Notes: generated by a model from the letters alone, not told the origin. Counted from the stretch's first letter, positions 1-5,916 are shown. The stretch: DNA of 6,154 nucleotides from Dehalococcoidales bacterium (GCA_030640485.1 DAOWJG010000001.1:1-6154); one strand, 5' to 3'. Translations and numbers: made by a program.

Positions 1-503
1 ATGTGAGGATACCCTTCGCCTGCGTGGCTCCTGATATAAAGACCCGTGAGCAGGTGGTAATTAAACAGGGCTCGGTGGTCAAAGCGGCAATGGCCAGTTC
101 TTCCATACCGGTAATACTTACCCCGGCCAAATGGCAAGGCAGGTACCTGGTTGACGGCGGCCTAGTGAACCCGGTGCCAGTGAGCGTCCTTAAAGAAATG
201 GGCGCCGATTTTGTTATGGCGTCGAATGTAATCCCCCACAGGAGTCGCAAAATTCAAAAGGCAAACACCGGGGATTCAGACAATAGAGATGAACCTAATA
301 TTTTAAGTGTATTGATGCAGGTAATACATATCACGGGCTATCAGTCAGCGCTATCTGGGCTCAGGGAGGCTGACTTAGTCATTACCCCCAACGTGGCACA
401 CATCCGCCCCAGCGATGTTAACCGCGCCCGGGAGCTAATTCTCCGGGGCGAACGAGCCGCCCAACGGGCTATCCCCGAAATAAAAAGACAGCTGGAAGCC
501 TAA
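1..503 (+). CDS. Patatin-like phospholipase (RssA-type), 3' part only
   Basis: This is the C-terminal 166 residues of a patatin-like serine acyl hydrolase. The reading frame is open at the left edge (first full codon at 3), so the gene starts outside the window. The visible part contains the block ASSSIPVILTP followed by YLVDGGLVNPVPV. Its DGG (visible residues 51-53) holds the catalytic Asp of the Ser-Asp dyad, and the following 'NPVPV...GAD' strand is typical of bacterial RssA/YchK-like members. The oxyanion-hole glycine loop and the GxSxG nucleophile, which lie in the N-terminal half of the family, are absent here because of the window edge; I do not take this as truncation. The tail after about residue 85 is variable, with an 'EADLVITPNVAHIRPSD' segment common in this group. 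The family hydrolyses acyl esters of membrane lipids; the natural substrate is not predictable. It ends 57 nt before the fur promoter and has no clear terminator. Confidence 0.87.
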   Translation, partial: VRIPFACVAPDIKTREQVVIKQGSVVKAAMASSSIPVILTPAKWQGRYLVDGGLVNPVPVSVLKEMGADFVMASNVIPHRSRKIQKANTGDSDNRDEPNILSVLMQVIHITGYQSALSGLREADLVITPNVAHIRPSDVNRARELILRGERAAQRAIPEIKRQLEA

Positions 504-559
504 AATTTCTAACCCCTCCATTATAAATACCTTTTTTCTTAAAAACCTTATACCAGGGC

Positions 560-588
560 TTGACAGTGAAATACTCGTGTGTCATAAT
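560..588 (+). promoter_or_regulatory. Sigma70-type promoter of fur
   Basis: A perfect -35 TTGACA (560-565) is followed by a 17-nt spacer and a -10 CATAAT (583-588, 5 of 6 consensus positions). Transcription would start near 594-596. This places the in-frame TTG at 591 outside or at the very edge of the transcript and supports the ATG at 621 as the fur start. The transcript would have a short leader of about 25 nt. Confidence 0.75.
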
Positions 589-590
589 AC

Positions 591-613
591 TTGCAAATCA
601 TAAGCATTAGCAA
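591..613. promoter_or_regulatory. Probable autoregulatory operator of the Fur-family gene
   Basis: This is a 23-bp inverted repeat: TTGCAAAT (591-598), a 7-nt spacer (599-605), then ATTAGCAA (606-613). The arms match at 7 of 8 positions. It starts 3 nt after the -10 hexamer and covers the predicted transcription start, the usual place for a repressor site. Dyad size and AT-rich outer arms suit a Fur-family dimer, but the sequence is not the classical Fur or PerR box. Binding by the adjacent regulator is inferred. Confidence 0.55.
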
Positions 614-620
614 TAACACA

Positions 621-1064
621 ATGGCTACGAAGAAGCAAACATTACAGACTAAACGCAGGGCATTAAGCTCCGCCGGGCTGAGGATGACACGTCAACGGGC
701 CTTAATCCTGGATATTATTAGCCAGGGTCATGAGCACCTGGATGCCGATGAGGTCTACCGCCTCGCCCGAGAGAGGAAACCTAGCCTCAGTTTATCCACG
801 GTCTACCGAAACCTGCAGACGCTCAAAAAACTGGGTTTAGTAAAGGAGCTTCATTTTGATGAGTCCCACCACCACTATGAGGCCAAGCCGTCCGCTGAGC
901 ATCACCACCTGATATGTCTGGGCTGCGGTAAGATTGTGGAGGTTGAGTGCGGGTTAAGTCACAAGATGAGACAGGAAATAGCCCGCGAGAAGGGCTTTGA
1001 GGTCACCGGGGTAGAGGTTCATATGACCGGTTATTGCGCTAAGTGTCGCCAAAAGGGGAAATAA
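621..1064 (+). CDS. fur: Fur-family metal-dependent transcriptional repressor
   Basis: A 147-residue regulator of usual Fur length, counted from ATG 621. The N-terminal winged helix (about 15-85) contains the recognition block LSLSTVYRNLQTLKKLGLVKEL (split here as LSLSTVYRNLQ, TLKKLGLVKEL). The C-terminal dimerisation domain has two CxxC pairs, Cys99/Cys102 and Cys139/Cys142, which form the structural Zn site. Likely regulatory metal ligands are His39, Glu87, His94, His96 and Glu107. The residue aligned with the Asp104 of Bacillus PerR is Glu107, which argues against a peroxide sensor of PerR type. Its position upstream of feoAAB suggests iron sensing, but Zur cannot be excluded from sequence alone. 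I chose ATG 621 over the upstream TTG 591 because the latter overlaps the promoter and operator. No good Shine-Dalgarno precedes 621, so initiation on a short leader is likely. The run HHH occurs twice (83-85, 94-96). Confidence 0.9.
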   Translation: MATKKQTLQTKRRALSSAGLRMTRQRALILDIISQGHEHLDADEVYRLARERKPSLSLSTVYRNLQTLKKLGLVKELHFDESHHHYEAKPSAEHHHLICLGCGKIVEVECGLSHKMRQEIAREKGFEVTGVEVHMTGYCAKCRQKGK

Positions 1065-1158
1065 ATTTTTTGGTGGATTTACGGCAAATAAGTAGTATTG
1101 GTGTTTAATATGGATTCGGTGAGTTTATAGAGCTCGGGAAGGAAAGGAGAGGGAGTGT
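1065..1158 (+). other. fur-feoA intergenic region with strong SD
   Basis: This 94-bp gap holds no convincing terminator and no match to a Fur box or to the dyad at 591-613. AT-rich hexamers such as TAATAT (1106-1111) lack a well-spaced -35 partner, so a separate feo promoter is unproven and read-through from fur is plausible. Its end carries a purine-rich ribosome binding site (AAAGGAGAGG, 1143-1152) before feoA. Confidence 0.5.
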
Positions 1159-1392
1159 ATGGCGGTTAAACCGTTAAGCGAGATGAAACCGGGGGAGAAG
1201 GGCAGGATAGGTCAGGTGAGCGGTAGCGGGCAAGTCCACCGGCGCCTCCTGGACATGGGAATAATCCCCCAGACAATGGTGGAGGTAGAGCGGATAGCAC
1301 CTATGGGAGACCCCATTTGGATTAGGCTCAAGGGCTATCAGCTATCGCTGCGTAAGAATGAAGCGGCTAATATATTTGTGGAGGTGGCATAG
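1159..1392 (+). CDS. feoA: FeoA-domain protein, first copy
   Basis: A 77-residue stand-alone FeoA, a small cytosolic SH3-like beta-barrel protein that assists the FeoB ferrous-iron transporter. Family hallmarks are the N-terminal 'PLSEMKPGEKGRI' strand, the central helix and turn 'VHRRLLDMGIIPQ' (26-38), and the C-terminal 'YQLSLRKNEAANIFVEV' with the hydrophobic end strand. Length is typical (75-85). Initiation at ATG 1159 is supported by AAAGGAGAGG 7-9 nt upstream. It is the first gene of the feo cluster and is followed after 4 nt by a second, clearly different feoA. The two copies differ strongly in sequence, so this looks like an old duplication with specialised roles, not a recent tandem repeat. 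Confidence 0.93.
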   Translation: MAVKPLSEMKPGEKGRIGQVSGSGQVHRRLLDMGIIPQTMVEVERIAPMGDPIWIRLKGYQLSLRKNEAANIFVEVA

Positions 1393-1396
1393 ATAG

Positions 1397-1642
1397 ATGG
1401 TAGGTCAATACATGCCATTAGCTATGGTCTGCCCGGGTGAAAAGGCTACCATAGTTGATATTAGAGCCGGTCGGGGACTGACCCGGCGACTGGCTGATAT
1501 GGGTTTAACCTTGGGAACAACGGTGAGGGTCATCAGTAACCACATGCCAGGACCAGTTCTTATTGATGCTAAGGGTTCGAGGCTAGCTCTAGGTTGTGGT
1601 ATAGCACAGAAGATTATGGTAGAAAGGACACAAAATGGCTAA
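1397..1642 (+). CDS. feoA: FeoA-domain protein, second copy
   Basis: An 81-residue FeoA paralogue: 'MPLAMVCPGEKATIVDI' at the start, 'LTRRLADMGLTLGTTVRV' (28-45) as the core helix-turn, and 'GSRLALGCGIAQKIMVE' at the end. It contains two cysteines (Cys12, Cys67) that the first copy lacks, one in the typical 'LGxGxA' turn. ATG 1397 follows GGAGGT (1380-1385) by 11 nt, a slightly long spacing; an internal Met at codon 6 would be farther still. The stop overlaps the start of the feoB GTPase frame by 8 nt, so their translation is probably coupled. Role inferred: partner of the split FeoB, by analogy with the FeoA-FeoB interaction. Confidence 0.92.
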   Translation: MVGQYMPLAMVCPGEKATIVDIRAGRGLTRRLADMGLTLGTTVRVISNHMPGPVLIDAKGSRLALGCGIAQKIMVERTQNG

Positions 1643-2315
1643 GGAGATAACAATTGCTCTAGCCGGGAATCCCAATTCGGGAAAGACCACGGTGTTTAAT
1701 AACCTAACCGGTGCTCATCAGCACGTAGGGAATTGGCCCGGAGTAACCGTGGAGAAGAAGGAGGGGAGCTACCAGTATCAGGGCTATAAGGTCAGGGTAG
1801 TGGACCTGCCCGGGGTTTACAGTCTGACGGCCTATTCTCCGGATGAGGTGGTGGCACGCAACTTTATCCTGGAAGGCAAGCCAGATGTGGTGGTGGATAT
1901 CGTCGATGCCTCAAATCTAGAGCGAAACCTCTATCTCACTGTCCAGTTACTCGAGCTGGAAGCCAGCTTAGTGGTGGCCCTCAACATGATTGACGTGGCT
2001 AAATCCCGTGACTATCAGATTGATACTGATAGCCTCGCCCAGGAGCTGGGGGTGCCGGTAGTTCCTATGGTAGCCACCCGTAAGGAGGGTCACGACAGGT
2101 TACGCCAAGAAATAGTAGACCTTTTTGAGGGTAAGACTGCCCGGAAAAGGATTAAGCTCTACTACGGTAGTGAGCTGGAGCAACACATAGTAGAGCTGGA
2201 GAAGGTTATTGCTCAAGACGAGGAGCTCTGGCGCCAGTTTCCACCCCGGTGGCTGGCGATAAAGCTGCTGGAAGAGGATGAGGAAGTGCTGGAAAAGATA
2301 GGAATTACGGGATGA
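1635..2315 (+). CDS. feoB: FeoB N-terminal part: GTPase and start of GDI domain
   Basis: A 226-residue polypeptide with the full G domain of the ferrous-iron transporter FeoB. G1 is GNPNSGKT (11-18), the G2 Thr is Thr38 within NWPGVTVEKKEG, G3 is DLPG (57-60), G4 is NMID (117-120), and a G5-like VATRKEG begins near 146. Helices that follow (about 165-226, including 'PPRWLAIKLLEEDEEVLEKI') belong to the GDI-like helical domain. Intact FeoB continues into the membrane domain in one chain; here a TGA ends the frame and the remainder resumes in the -1 frame at an overlapping ATG. SD AAAGGA (1623-1628) lies 6 nt before the start. All GTPase motifs are intact, which argues against decay. The break could be a natural split, recoding, or a sequencing or assembly indel. 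Confidence 0.92.
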   Translation: MAKEITIALAGNPNSGKTTVFNNLTGAHQHVGNWPGVTVEKKEGSYQYQGYKVRVVDLPGVYSLTAYSPDEVVARNFILEGKPDVVVDIVDASNLERNLYLTVQLLELEASLVVALNMIDVAKSRDYQIDTDSLAQELGVPVVPMVATRKEGHDRLRQEIVDLFEGKTARKRIKLYYGSELEQHIVELEKVIAQDEELWRQFPPRWLAIKLLEEDEEVLEKIGITG

Positions 2316-3655
2316 GTCGTGAGGATATAATACAAGCTAAGAATAAGAGTATTAACCACCTCAGAGGGATTTTTGGTGATGGGGCTGAAGCTGTAATTGC
2401 CGGGGAAAGATATGGATTCATCAGTGGCTTGCTGAAGGATATCCTGAAAAAGCCGTCGACGGAGAAGCTTACCACCTCAGATAAGATTGACAGGGTGCTG
2501 GTCCATCGCGTCTGGGGCATTCCGATATTCCTGGGAATAATGTATGGCGTGTTTCAATTCGTCTTTACGGCATCGGTACCGCTCATGGACTTGATTGATG
2601 CTGGTTTTGGCAGTCTAGCTGAGATGGTGGCTGGTGTTTCCCCGGCTTGGTGGGGCTCACTGCTCAGCAATGGTATTATTGGTGGTGTCGGCTCGGTGCT
2701 CATCTTTGCGCCGCCCATATTTCTTCTTTTTGTCGCCATATCAATCTTAGAAGACTGCGGCTACCTAGCCCGAGCCGCCTTCGTTATGGACCGGGCGATG
2801 CATAAAATAGGGCTGCATGGCCGCTCATTTATTCCCATGATATTGGGCTTCGGCTGCACTATTCCAGCCATAATGGCCTGCCGCACCATAGAAAACCCTA
2901 AGGACAGGATGACGACCATGCTGGTCACTCCTTTTATGTCCTGTGGCGCTCGCCTGCCCATTTTTGTACTCCTGGCTGGCTTTTTCTTCCCCACTGATGC
3001 GGGGCTAGTAGTCTTTGCCATGTATATGATTGGTATCGGCGTCGCCATCCTCAGCGCGTTGCTATTCCGCAAGCGACTGTTTCGTGGCGAATCAGGCCAT
3101 TTTGTTATGGAGTTACCCCCCTACCGGCTACCTACGTTTATCAGTGTGGTGACGCACATGTGGGAGCGGGGTAGGCTCTTTTTGAAACGGGCCGGAACTA
3201 TCATCTTCGCCGTGGTGATAGTAGTTTGGGTTCTGGCTAGCCTGCCGTGGGGTGTCGAGTATGCCAGTGCCGGGAGCGCCCTGGGGCAGATGGGCAGTGC
3301 CATTGCCCCGGTATTTATCCCCTGTGGTTTTGGCCAGTGGCCGGCGGCAGCCAGTCTTGTCTTCGGGTTCCTGGCCAAGGAAGTAGTGATCGGCAGTATG
3401 GGAGCTATCTTTGCCGTTAGAGAAGGGGGCTTGGGAGGCGCTTTAGTGACTCAGCTGGGCTGGACACCACTCATTGCCTTTGCCTTTATGGTCTTCAGCC
3501 TTCTCTATGTCCCCTGTGTGGCTGCTATGGGCACCATTAGAAGTGAGACCAATTCCTGGAAGTGGTTCTGGTTTTCCATAATCTATACTACCGGGGTCGC
3601 CTGGATTGCTGCTACCCTCATCTATCAGATTGGTCGGGTTGTTATCGGTGGTTAG
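2312..3655 (+). CDS. feoB: FeoB C-terminal part: end of GDI plus membrane permease domain
   Basis: 447 residues forming the inner-membrane pore part of FeoB. Residues 1-62 continue the helical GDI region ('GAEAVIAGERYGFISG' is the typical end of this domain), then membrane segments begin at 'RVWGIPIFLGIMYGVFQFVF' (67-86). The Gate/core signatures are present: GFGCTIPAIMACRTI (179-193), 'TPFMSCGARLPIF' (206-218), PCGFGQWPAAAS (337-348), 'FLAKEVVIGSMGA' (353-365) and the late Pro-Cys (401-402). With the upstream frame the sum is 673 residues, normal for full FeoB, so nothing appears missing. ATG 2312 overlaps the upstream stop (ATGA) and has AGGA (2300-2303) at 8-nt spacing, fitting termination-reinitiation. 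The gene should import Fe(II) together with the GTPase chain. It is convergent with the permease gene at 3682, 26 nt away. Confidence 0.92.
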   Translation: MSREDIIQAKNKSINHLRGIFGDGAEAVIAGERYGFISGLLKDILKKPSTEKLTTSDKIDRVLVHRVWGIPIFLGIMYGVFQFVFTASVPLMDLIDAGFGSLAEMVAGVSPAWWGSLLSNGIIGGVGSVLIFAPPIFLLFVAISILEDCGYLARAAFVMDRAMHKIGLHGRSFIPMILGFGCTIPAIMACRTIENPKDRMTTMLVTPFMSCGARLPIFVLLAGFFFPTDAGLVVFAMYMIGIGVAILSALLFRKRLFRGESGHFVMELPPYRLPTFISVVTHMWERGRLFLKRAGTIIFAVVIVVWVLASLPWGVEYASAGSALGQMGSAIAPVFIPCGFGQWPAAASLVFGFLAKEVVIGSMGAIFAVREGGLGGALVTQLGWTPLIAFAFMVFSLLYVPCVAAMGTIRSETNSWKWFWFSIIYTTGVAWIAATLIYQIGRVVIGG

Positions 3656-3681
3656 AGGGTGATTGACGGCAGTTCTTAAGA

Positions 3682-4488
3682 CTAGCCAGAGACGCCGAGC
3701 ATCTTGAGCCCTATGTAAAACAGCACCACGACAAAGGCGTATCTCAGCTTCTGGGCGGGAAGCCGATGGGCAGTTCGTGCCCCCACCTGTGCCATACCGA
3801 TACTGGTAGCTGTCAGTAGTGCCCATGACTCCAAGTGAACGTAGCCTAGGGAATGGGCGGGCAGTCCCGGGACACCGAAGCCGTTGATAATATAGCCTAT
3901 TATCCCGCCAATGCTGGTGATCATAACCACGGCCAAGGATGTAGCTATTGCATCGTGCATTTTGAACTTGAGTGCCATTACCATTATGGGAACAGCTAAC
4001 ATACCCCCACCAATGCCGATGAGGCCGCTGACCAGGCCTATAGGGACTGCCCAGGCTACCCATAGCCAGGGGTTGTTTCTTGGCTCAACGTTAGCCTCTA
4101 CTGGTTTAAAGACGAGCATATTGATACCAGCCCCCAGGACTACCGCTCCAAAAACTATCTTAAGTGTTGCCCCGGGGAGATAACTAGCCAGCGTCGCCCC
4201 GCCGAAGGCGCAGGCTGTGCTGCAGCTACCCATAATAAGGGCGGCTCGCCACCATACTGCCCCCTCTTTGTGGTGTCTCCAGGTACCGCTGGCAGCAGTT
4301 GGTAGAATCACCATAAGACTGGTGCCGAAAGCCAGCTTTATGGCAATATCTACCGGCAGGCCCATATTGGTGAATACCATATACTGGACTGGTGTCATGA
4401 TGAAGCTGCCACCGACACCCAGGAGACCGCCGGTAAAGCCAACGCCGATACCGGCTCCCAGCAAAGTAATGATATTGACTGTTGTCAT
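3682..4488 (-). CDS. TSUP (TauE/SafE) family membrane permease
   Basis: 268 residues and very hydrophobic, with the expected eight or so membrane helices in two homologous halves. The halves are marked by twin glycine motifs GGLLGVGGSFIMTP (20-33) and SGLIGIGGGMLAVP (154-167), the diagnostic repeat of the TauE/SafE/YfcA (DUF81) family. Members move sulfur compounds or small organic anions such as sulfite, sulfoacetate or taurine-related ions; the substrate here cannot be told. No start codon lies upstream in frame before a stop, so ATG 4488 is used; a weak GGGGT-like site lies just before it. The loop near 206-220 is longer than minimal. It is a single gene between convergent feoB and the divergent tRNA-Ala. 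The 23-bp palindrome at 4551-4573 in its upstream region suggests metal-responsive control, which would be unusual for this family. Confidence 0.9.
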   Translation of the reverse strand: MTTVNIITLLGAGIGVGFTGGLLGVGGSFIMTPVQYMVFTNMGLPVDIAIKLAFGTSLMVILPTAASGTWRHHKEGAVWWRAALIMGSCSTACAFGGATLASYLPGATLKIVFGAVVLGAGINMLVFKPVEANVEPRNNPWLWVAWAVPIGLVSGLIGIGGGMLAVPIMVMALKFKMHDAIATSLAVVMITSIGGIIGYIINGFGVPGLPAHSLGYVHLESWALLTATSIGMAQVGARTAHRLPAQKLRYAFVVVLFYIGLKMLGVSG

Positions 4489-4550
4489 TTGACCCCAATC
4501 TATATTAGGATGTTGGTGGACTGCGTGAGATATTGAGGCAGGTTGAGAAC

Positions 4551-4573
4551 ATGATGTTATATTATAACATCAT
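4551..4573. promoter_or_regulatory. Perfect 23-bp palindrome, Zur-box-like operator
   Basis: The arm ATGATGTTATA (4551-4561) and its exact reverse complement (4563-4573) flank one central T. The inner 17 bp (ATGTTATA, N, TATAACAT) equal the core of the Zur box consensus I know from gamma-proteobacteria; the outer three positions on each side differ. On the - strand the centre contains TATAAT (4566 down to 4561), so the site would cover the -10 of the permease promoter, leaving a leader of about 65 nt to ATG 4488. Its -35 is weak. The structure is seen directly; the regulator and target are inferred. Confidence 0.65.
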
Positions 4574-4579
4574 TACCAA

Positions 4580-4609
4580 TTGCAAATAAGTCCCCTCGGT
4601 TGTTATAAT
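4580..4609 (+). promoter_or_regulatory. Promoter of tRNA-Ala
   Basis: A perfect -10 TATAAT (4604-4609) has a -35-like TTGCAA (4580-4585, 4 of 6) at 18-nt spacing. Start of transcription near 4616 gives a leader of about 10 nt before the mature tRNA. It is divergent from the permease promoter, with the 23-bp palindrome only 6 nt upstream of the -35. Confidence 0.6.
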
Positions 4610-4626
4610 ATATTGAGTTGGAATGG

Positions 4627-4702
4627 GGGGCTGTAGCTCAGCTGGGAGAGCGCCTCCTTTGCACGGAGGAGGTCAGGGGTTCGAGTCCCCTCAGCTCCAC
4701 CA
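4627..4702 (+). tRNA. tRNA-Ala (anticodon TGC)
   Basis: A complete 76-nt cloverleaf with encoded CCA (4700-4702). The acceptor stem GGGGCTG pairs with CAGCTCC and contains the G3-U70 wobble, the main alanine identity element. The anticodon arm CCTCC/GGAGG encloses loop TTTGCAC with anticodon TGC, reading GCA and related Ala codons. D arm GCTC...GAGC and T loop GGTTCGAGTCC are normal. It lies directly upstream of an integrase remnant, so its 3' end may have served as an integration site. Confidence 0.97.
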
Positions 4703-4704
4703 AA

Positions 4705-4738
4705 AATCAGGCACAAAAACACTCCCTCCCACCTGATT
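4705..4738. repeat. Inverted repeat just downstream of tRNA-Ala
   Basis: AATCAGG (4705-4711) and CCTGATT (4732-4738) are exact reverse complements separated by 20 nt. There is no U tract after it, so it is a poor terminator. It could assist tRNA 3' processing, be an arm site of the lost element, or be chance. Confidence 0.3.
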
Positions 4739-5156
4739 CTACATATATCGAAAGTTCATAAAGGAACTCCTTGAGAAATTCGTAACCTTACGTGCAAACG
4801 GATGTAGTAAGAGAACTATTGAATCCTATCATTACACTCTTACCAATTTCAGTGGGTACCATTTAAGTGTGGAAGGGGTAAGCTCCTATCTAAAGTCACT
4901 CACCTGTGGCAATGGTAAACTAAAATTCTATCAGACTCTCAAGGCTCTCCTTCTGTGGTTATACCGTAACGGTTATACCCAGGATAAGATTATTGATAAA
5001 GTCCCAGCACCAAAGATTCAGCGAAAGCTATTACCTGCCGTATCAAGAGAGTAACTAGAAGTCCTAGTGAAGCATTGCCATTGTGAACGAGATAAAGCCC
5101 TGACCAGCTTCCTATGGCACTCAGGCACTAGGTTAAGTGAGGCTCCAAGAAGCTAA
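4737..5156 (+). pseudogene. Tyrosine recombinase (phage-type integrase) remnant
   Basis: One frame reads as a degenerate integrase N-terminal half. 'FIKELLEKFVTLRANGCSKRTIESYHYTLTNF' (here 4755-4850) and 'FYQTLKALLLWLYRNGY' match the SAM-like core-binding domain. After 'LLPAVSRE' a TAA (5052-5054) interrupts, and the same frame resumes as 'LEVLVKHCHCERDKALTSFLWHSGTRLSEA', the start of the catalytic domain with its first Arg (GTRLSEA). It stops at 5154-5156. The HxxR box and the Tyr nucleophile are missing, and no ATG, GTG or TTG start lies before codon 45 (GTG 4869). Loss of start, a nonsense codon and truncation make it non-functional. A GAA-to-TAA change would explain the internal stop, since family members commonly read 'SREELE'. 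Position right after tRNA-Ala fits an old integrated element. Confidence 0.85.
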
Positions 5157-5213
5157 TCCTTGAACGCATGGAGCAACTGGGCTGCGTGGGCAAGGCATGG
5201 TGAGCAGGTAGGG
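5157..5213 (+). other. Short junction segment between two gene remnants
   Basis: In the +2 frame relative to the kinase remnant, the bases read LILERMEQLGCVGKAW and then stop (TGA at 5201-5203), ten nt before the kinase ATG. This could be the C-terminal tail of a lost gene that once preceded the kinase, joined to the integrase remnant near 5150. I do not recognise the family and the segment is too short to prove coding. Confidence 0.25.
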
Positions 5214-5784
5214 ATGACACAAAGACGTTATCTGCTAGGTGTTGACATAAGCACGAGTGTGGTGAAGGCTGCCATCTTTAATGAGGACGGCAATCTGGTT
5301 AGCCTGAGCCAGCAGGAGTATCGTTTTCAGCACCCCAAAACGGGCTATCCTGGGGTTAACCCTTAGCCATACCAAGGCGGACTTGAGCCGGGCTCTATTT
5401 GAGGGTATCATTTATGAGGCGCGGTTCATCATTGAGTCTCTGGAGAGTTGTGGCATCCGAATTGACGAATTGGTGGTGACCGGCGGGGGCGCCAAGTCCC
5501 GTTTCTGGTTGCAACTGAAAGCCGACATTACGGGTAAGCGGGTTGTGGTGCCCCGAGTGACCGAGGCTTCACTGTTGGGGGATGCTCTCCTGGCCGGGGT
5601 GGGTGCCGGTATCTATTGTGAATTGGAGGATGCGGTAGACTGCGCCTGTGCTGTAAAGGACGTTTTCGAACCCGATCCGTCTGTTAAGACTACTTATGAC
5701 CAGAGATTTGCGCTTTATGGCGACCTCTACGATGCCTTAATTGGTCTCTCCGGCCGGTTGGCACAATTGCCCTCATATTCATAG
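5214..5784 (+). pseudogene. FGGY-family carbohydrate kinase remnant with internal deletion
   Basis: Residues 1-50 from ATG 5214 (MTQRRYLLGVDISTSVVKA...) are the start of an FGGY sugar kinase (xylulokinase/glycerokinase-like), with the phosphate-binding D-x-G-T-S motif as DISTS, its Gly changed to Ser. A TAG at 5364-5366 ends this frame. From 5353 the +1 frame encodes the C-terminal domain: GLTLSHTKADLSRALFEG, then 'ELVVTGGGAKSRFWLQLKADITGKRVVVP' (about 5470-5556), ending at TAG 5782-5784, about 143 codons. Family members are near 500 residues, so about 300 central codons are gone, including most of the sugar site. The ends overlap in a short shared stretch at 5353-5363. The C-terminal frame could still be read from TTG 5383, but alone it would lack kinase activity. 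Substrate of the ancestor cannot be stated. Confidence 0.85.
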
Positions 5785-5887
5785 CTGGCACCGCCTCAAA
5801 ATCTTAGACGAGTCTGTGGTAACCTAGCCTGAGTCAGTTTAGAGGCTTCAGATGTGGCTCTACACTATTTAGTGTGAAAACAAGCCA
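5785..5887. other. Spacer between kinase remnant and T-box promoter
   Basis: No gene is seen. It contains a small perfect dyad, ACACTA-TT-TAGTGT (5862-5875), about 12 nt before the -35 of the next promoter, and a short GCCT/AGGC pairing (5827-5846). Neither has a U tract, so no intrinsic terminator is evident. Confidence 0.35.
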
Positions 5888-5916
5888 TTGACAAATAGCG
5901 GATATTATGTTAGCGT
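5888..5916 (+). promoter_or_regulatory. Promoter of the T-box leader
   Basis: A perfect -35 TTGACA (5888-5893) lies 44 nt upstream of the T-box Stem I. At 17-nt spacing the -10 would be TAGCGT (5911-5916), weak but preceded by TGT, an extended -10 feature. The better hexamers nearby (TATTAT 5903, TATTCT 5916) are at unsuitable spacing, so the -35 is firm and the -10 tentative. Confidence 0.55.

Noticed and set aside
591..620. TTG at 591 as the fur start (157 aa)
   Set aside because: It lies 2 nt after the -10 hexamer and within the dyad, before the expected transcript start; ATG 621 gives the normal N-terminus.
2291..2297. Programmed -1 frameshift site for a fused FeoB
   Set aside because: GGAAAAG does not meet the X XXY YYZ rule and no clear downstream stimulatory stem was seen; reinitiation at ATGA is simpler.
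2554..3378. Several - strand open frames antisense to feoB
   Set aside because: They are mirror frames of a strongly conserved membrane domain with no recognisable product or ribosome binding site.
3656..3681. Bidirectional terminator between feoB and the permease
   Set aside because: Only a short imperfect AGT-CTTAAG-ACT symmetry is present, with no GC-rich stem or U tract.
3443..4063. 206-residue - strand open frame overlapping feoB and the permease
   Set aside because: It lies out of frame over the permease and the feoB 3' end, shows no family pattern and has biased Trp/His/Arg-rich composition; the permease frame explains the region.
4226..4498. 90-residue - strand open frame at the permease 5' end
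   Set aside because: It is a shadow of the TSUP gene in another frame; the TSUP motifs are in the frame ending at 3682.
4869..5054. A 61-residue gene starting at GTG 4869
   Set aside because: Homology to integrases extends upstream of 4869 and downstream of the stop at 5054 in the same frame, so it is part of a pseudogene.
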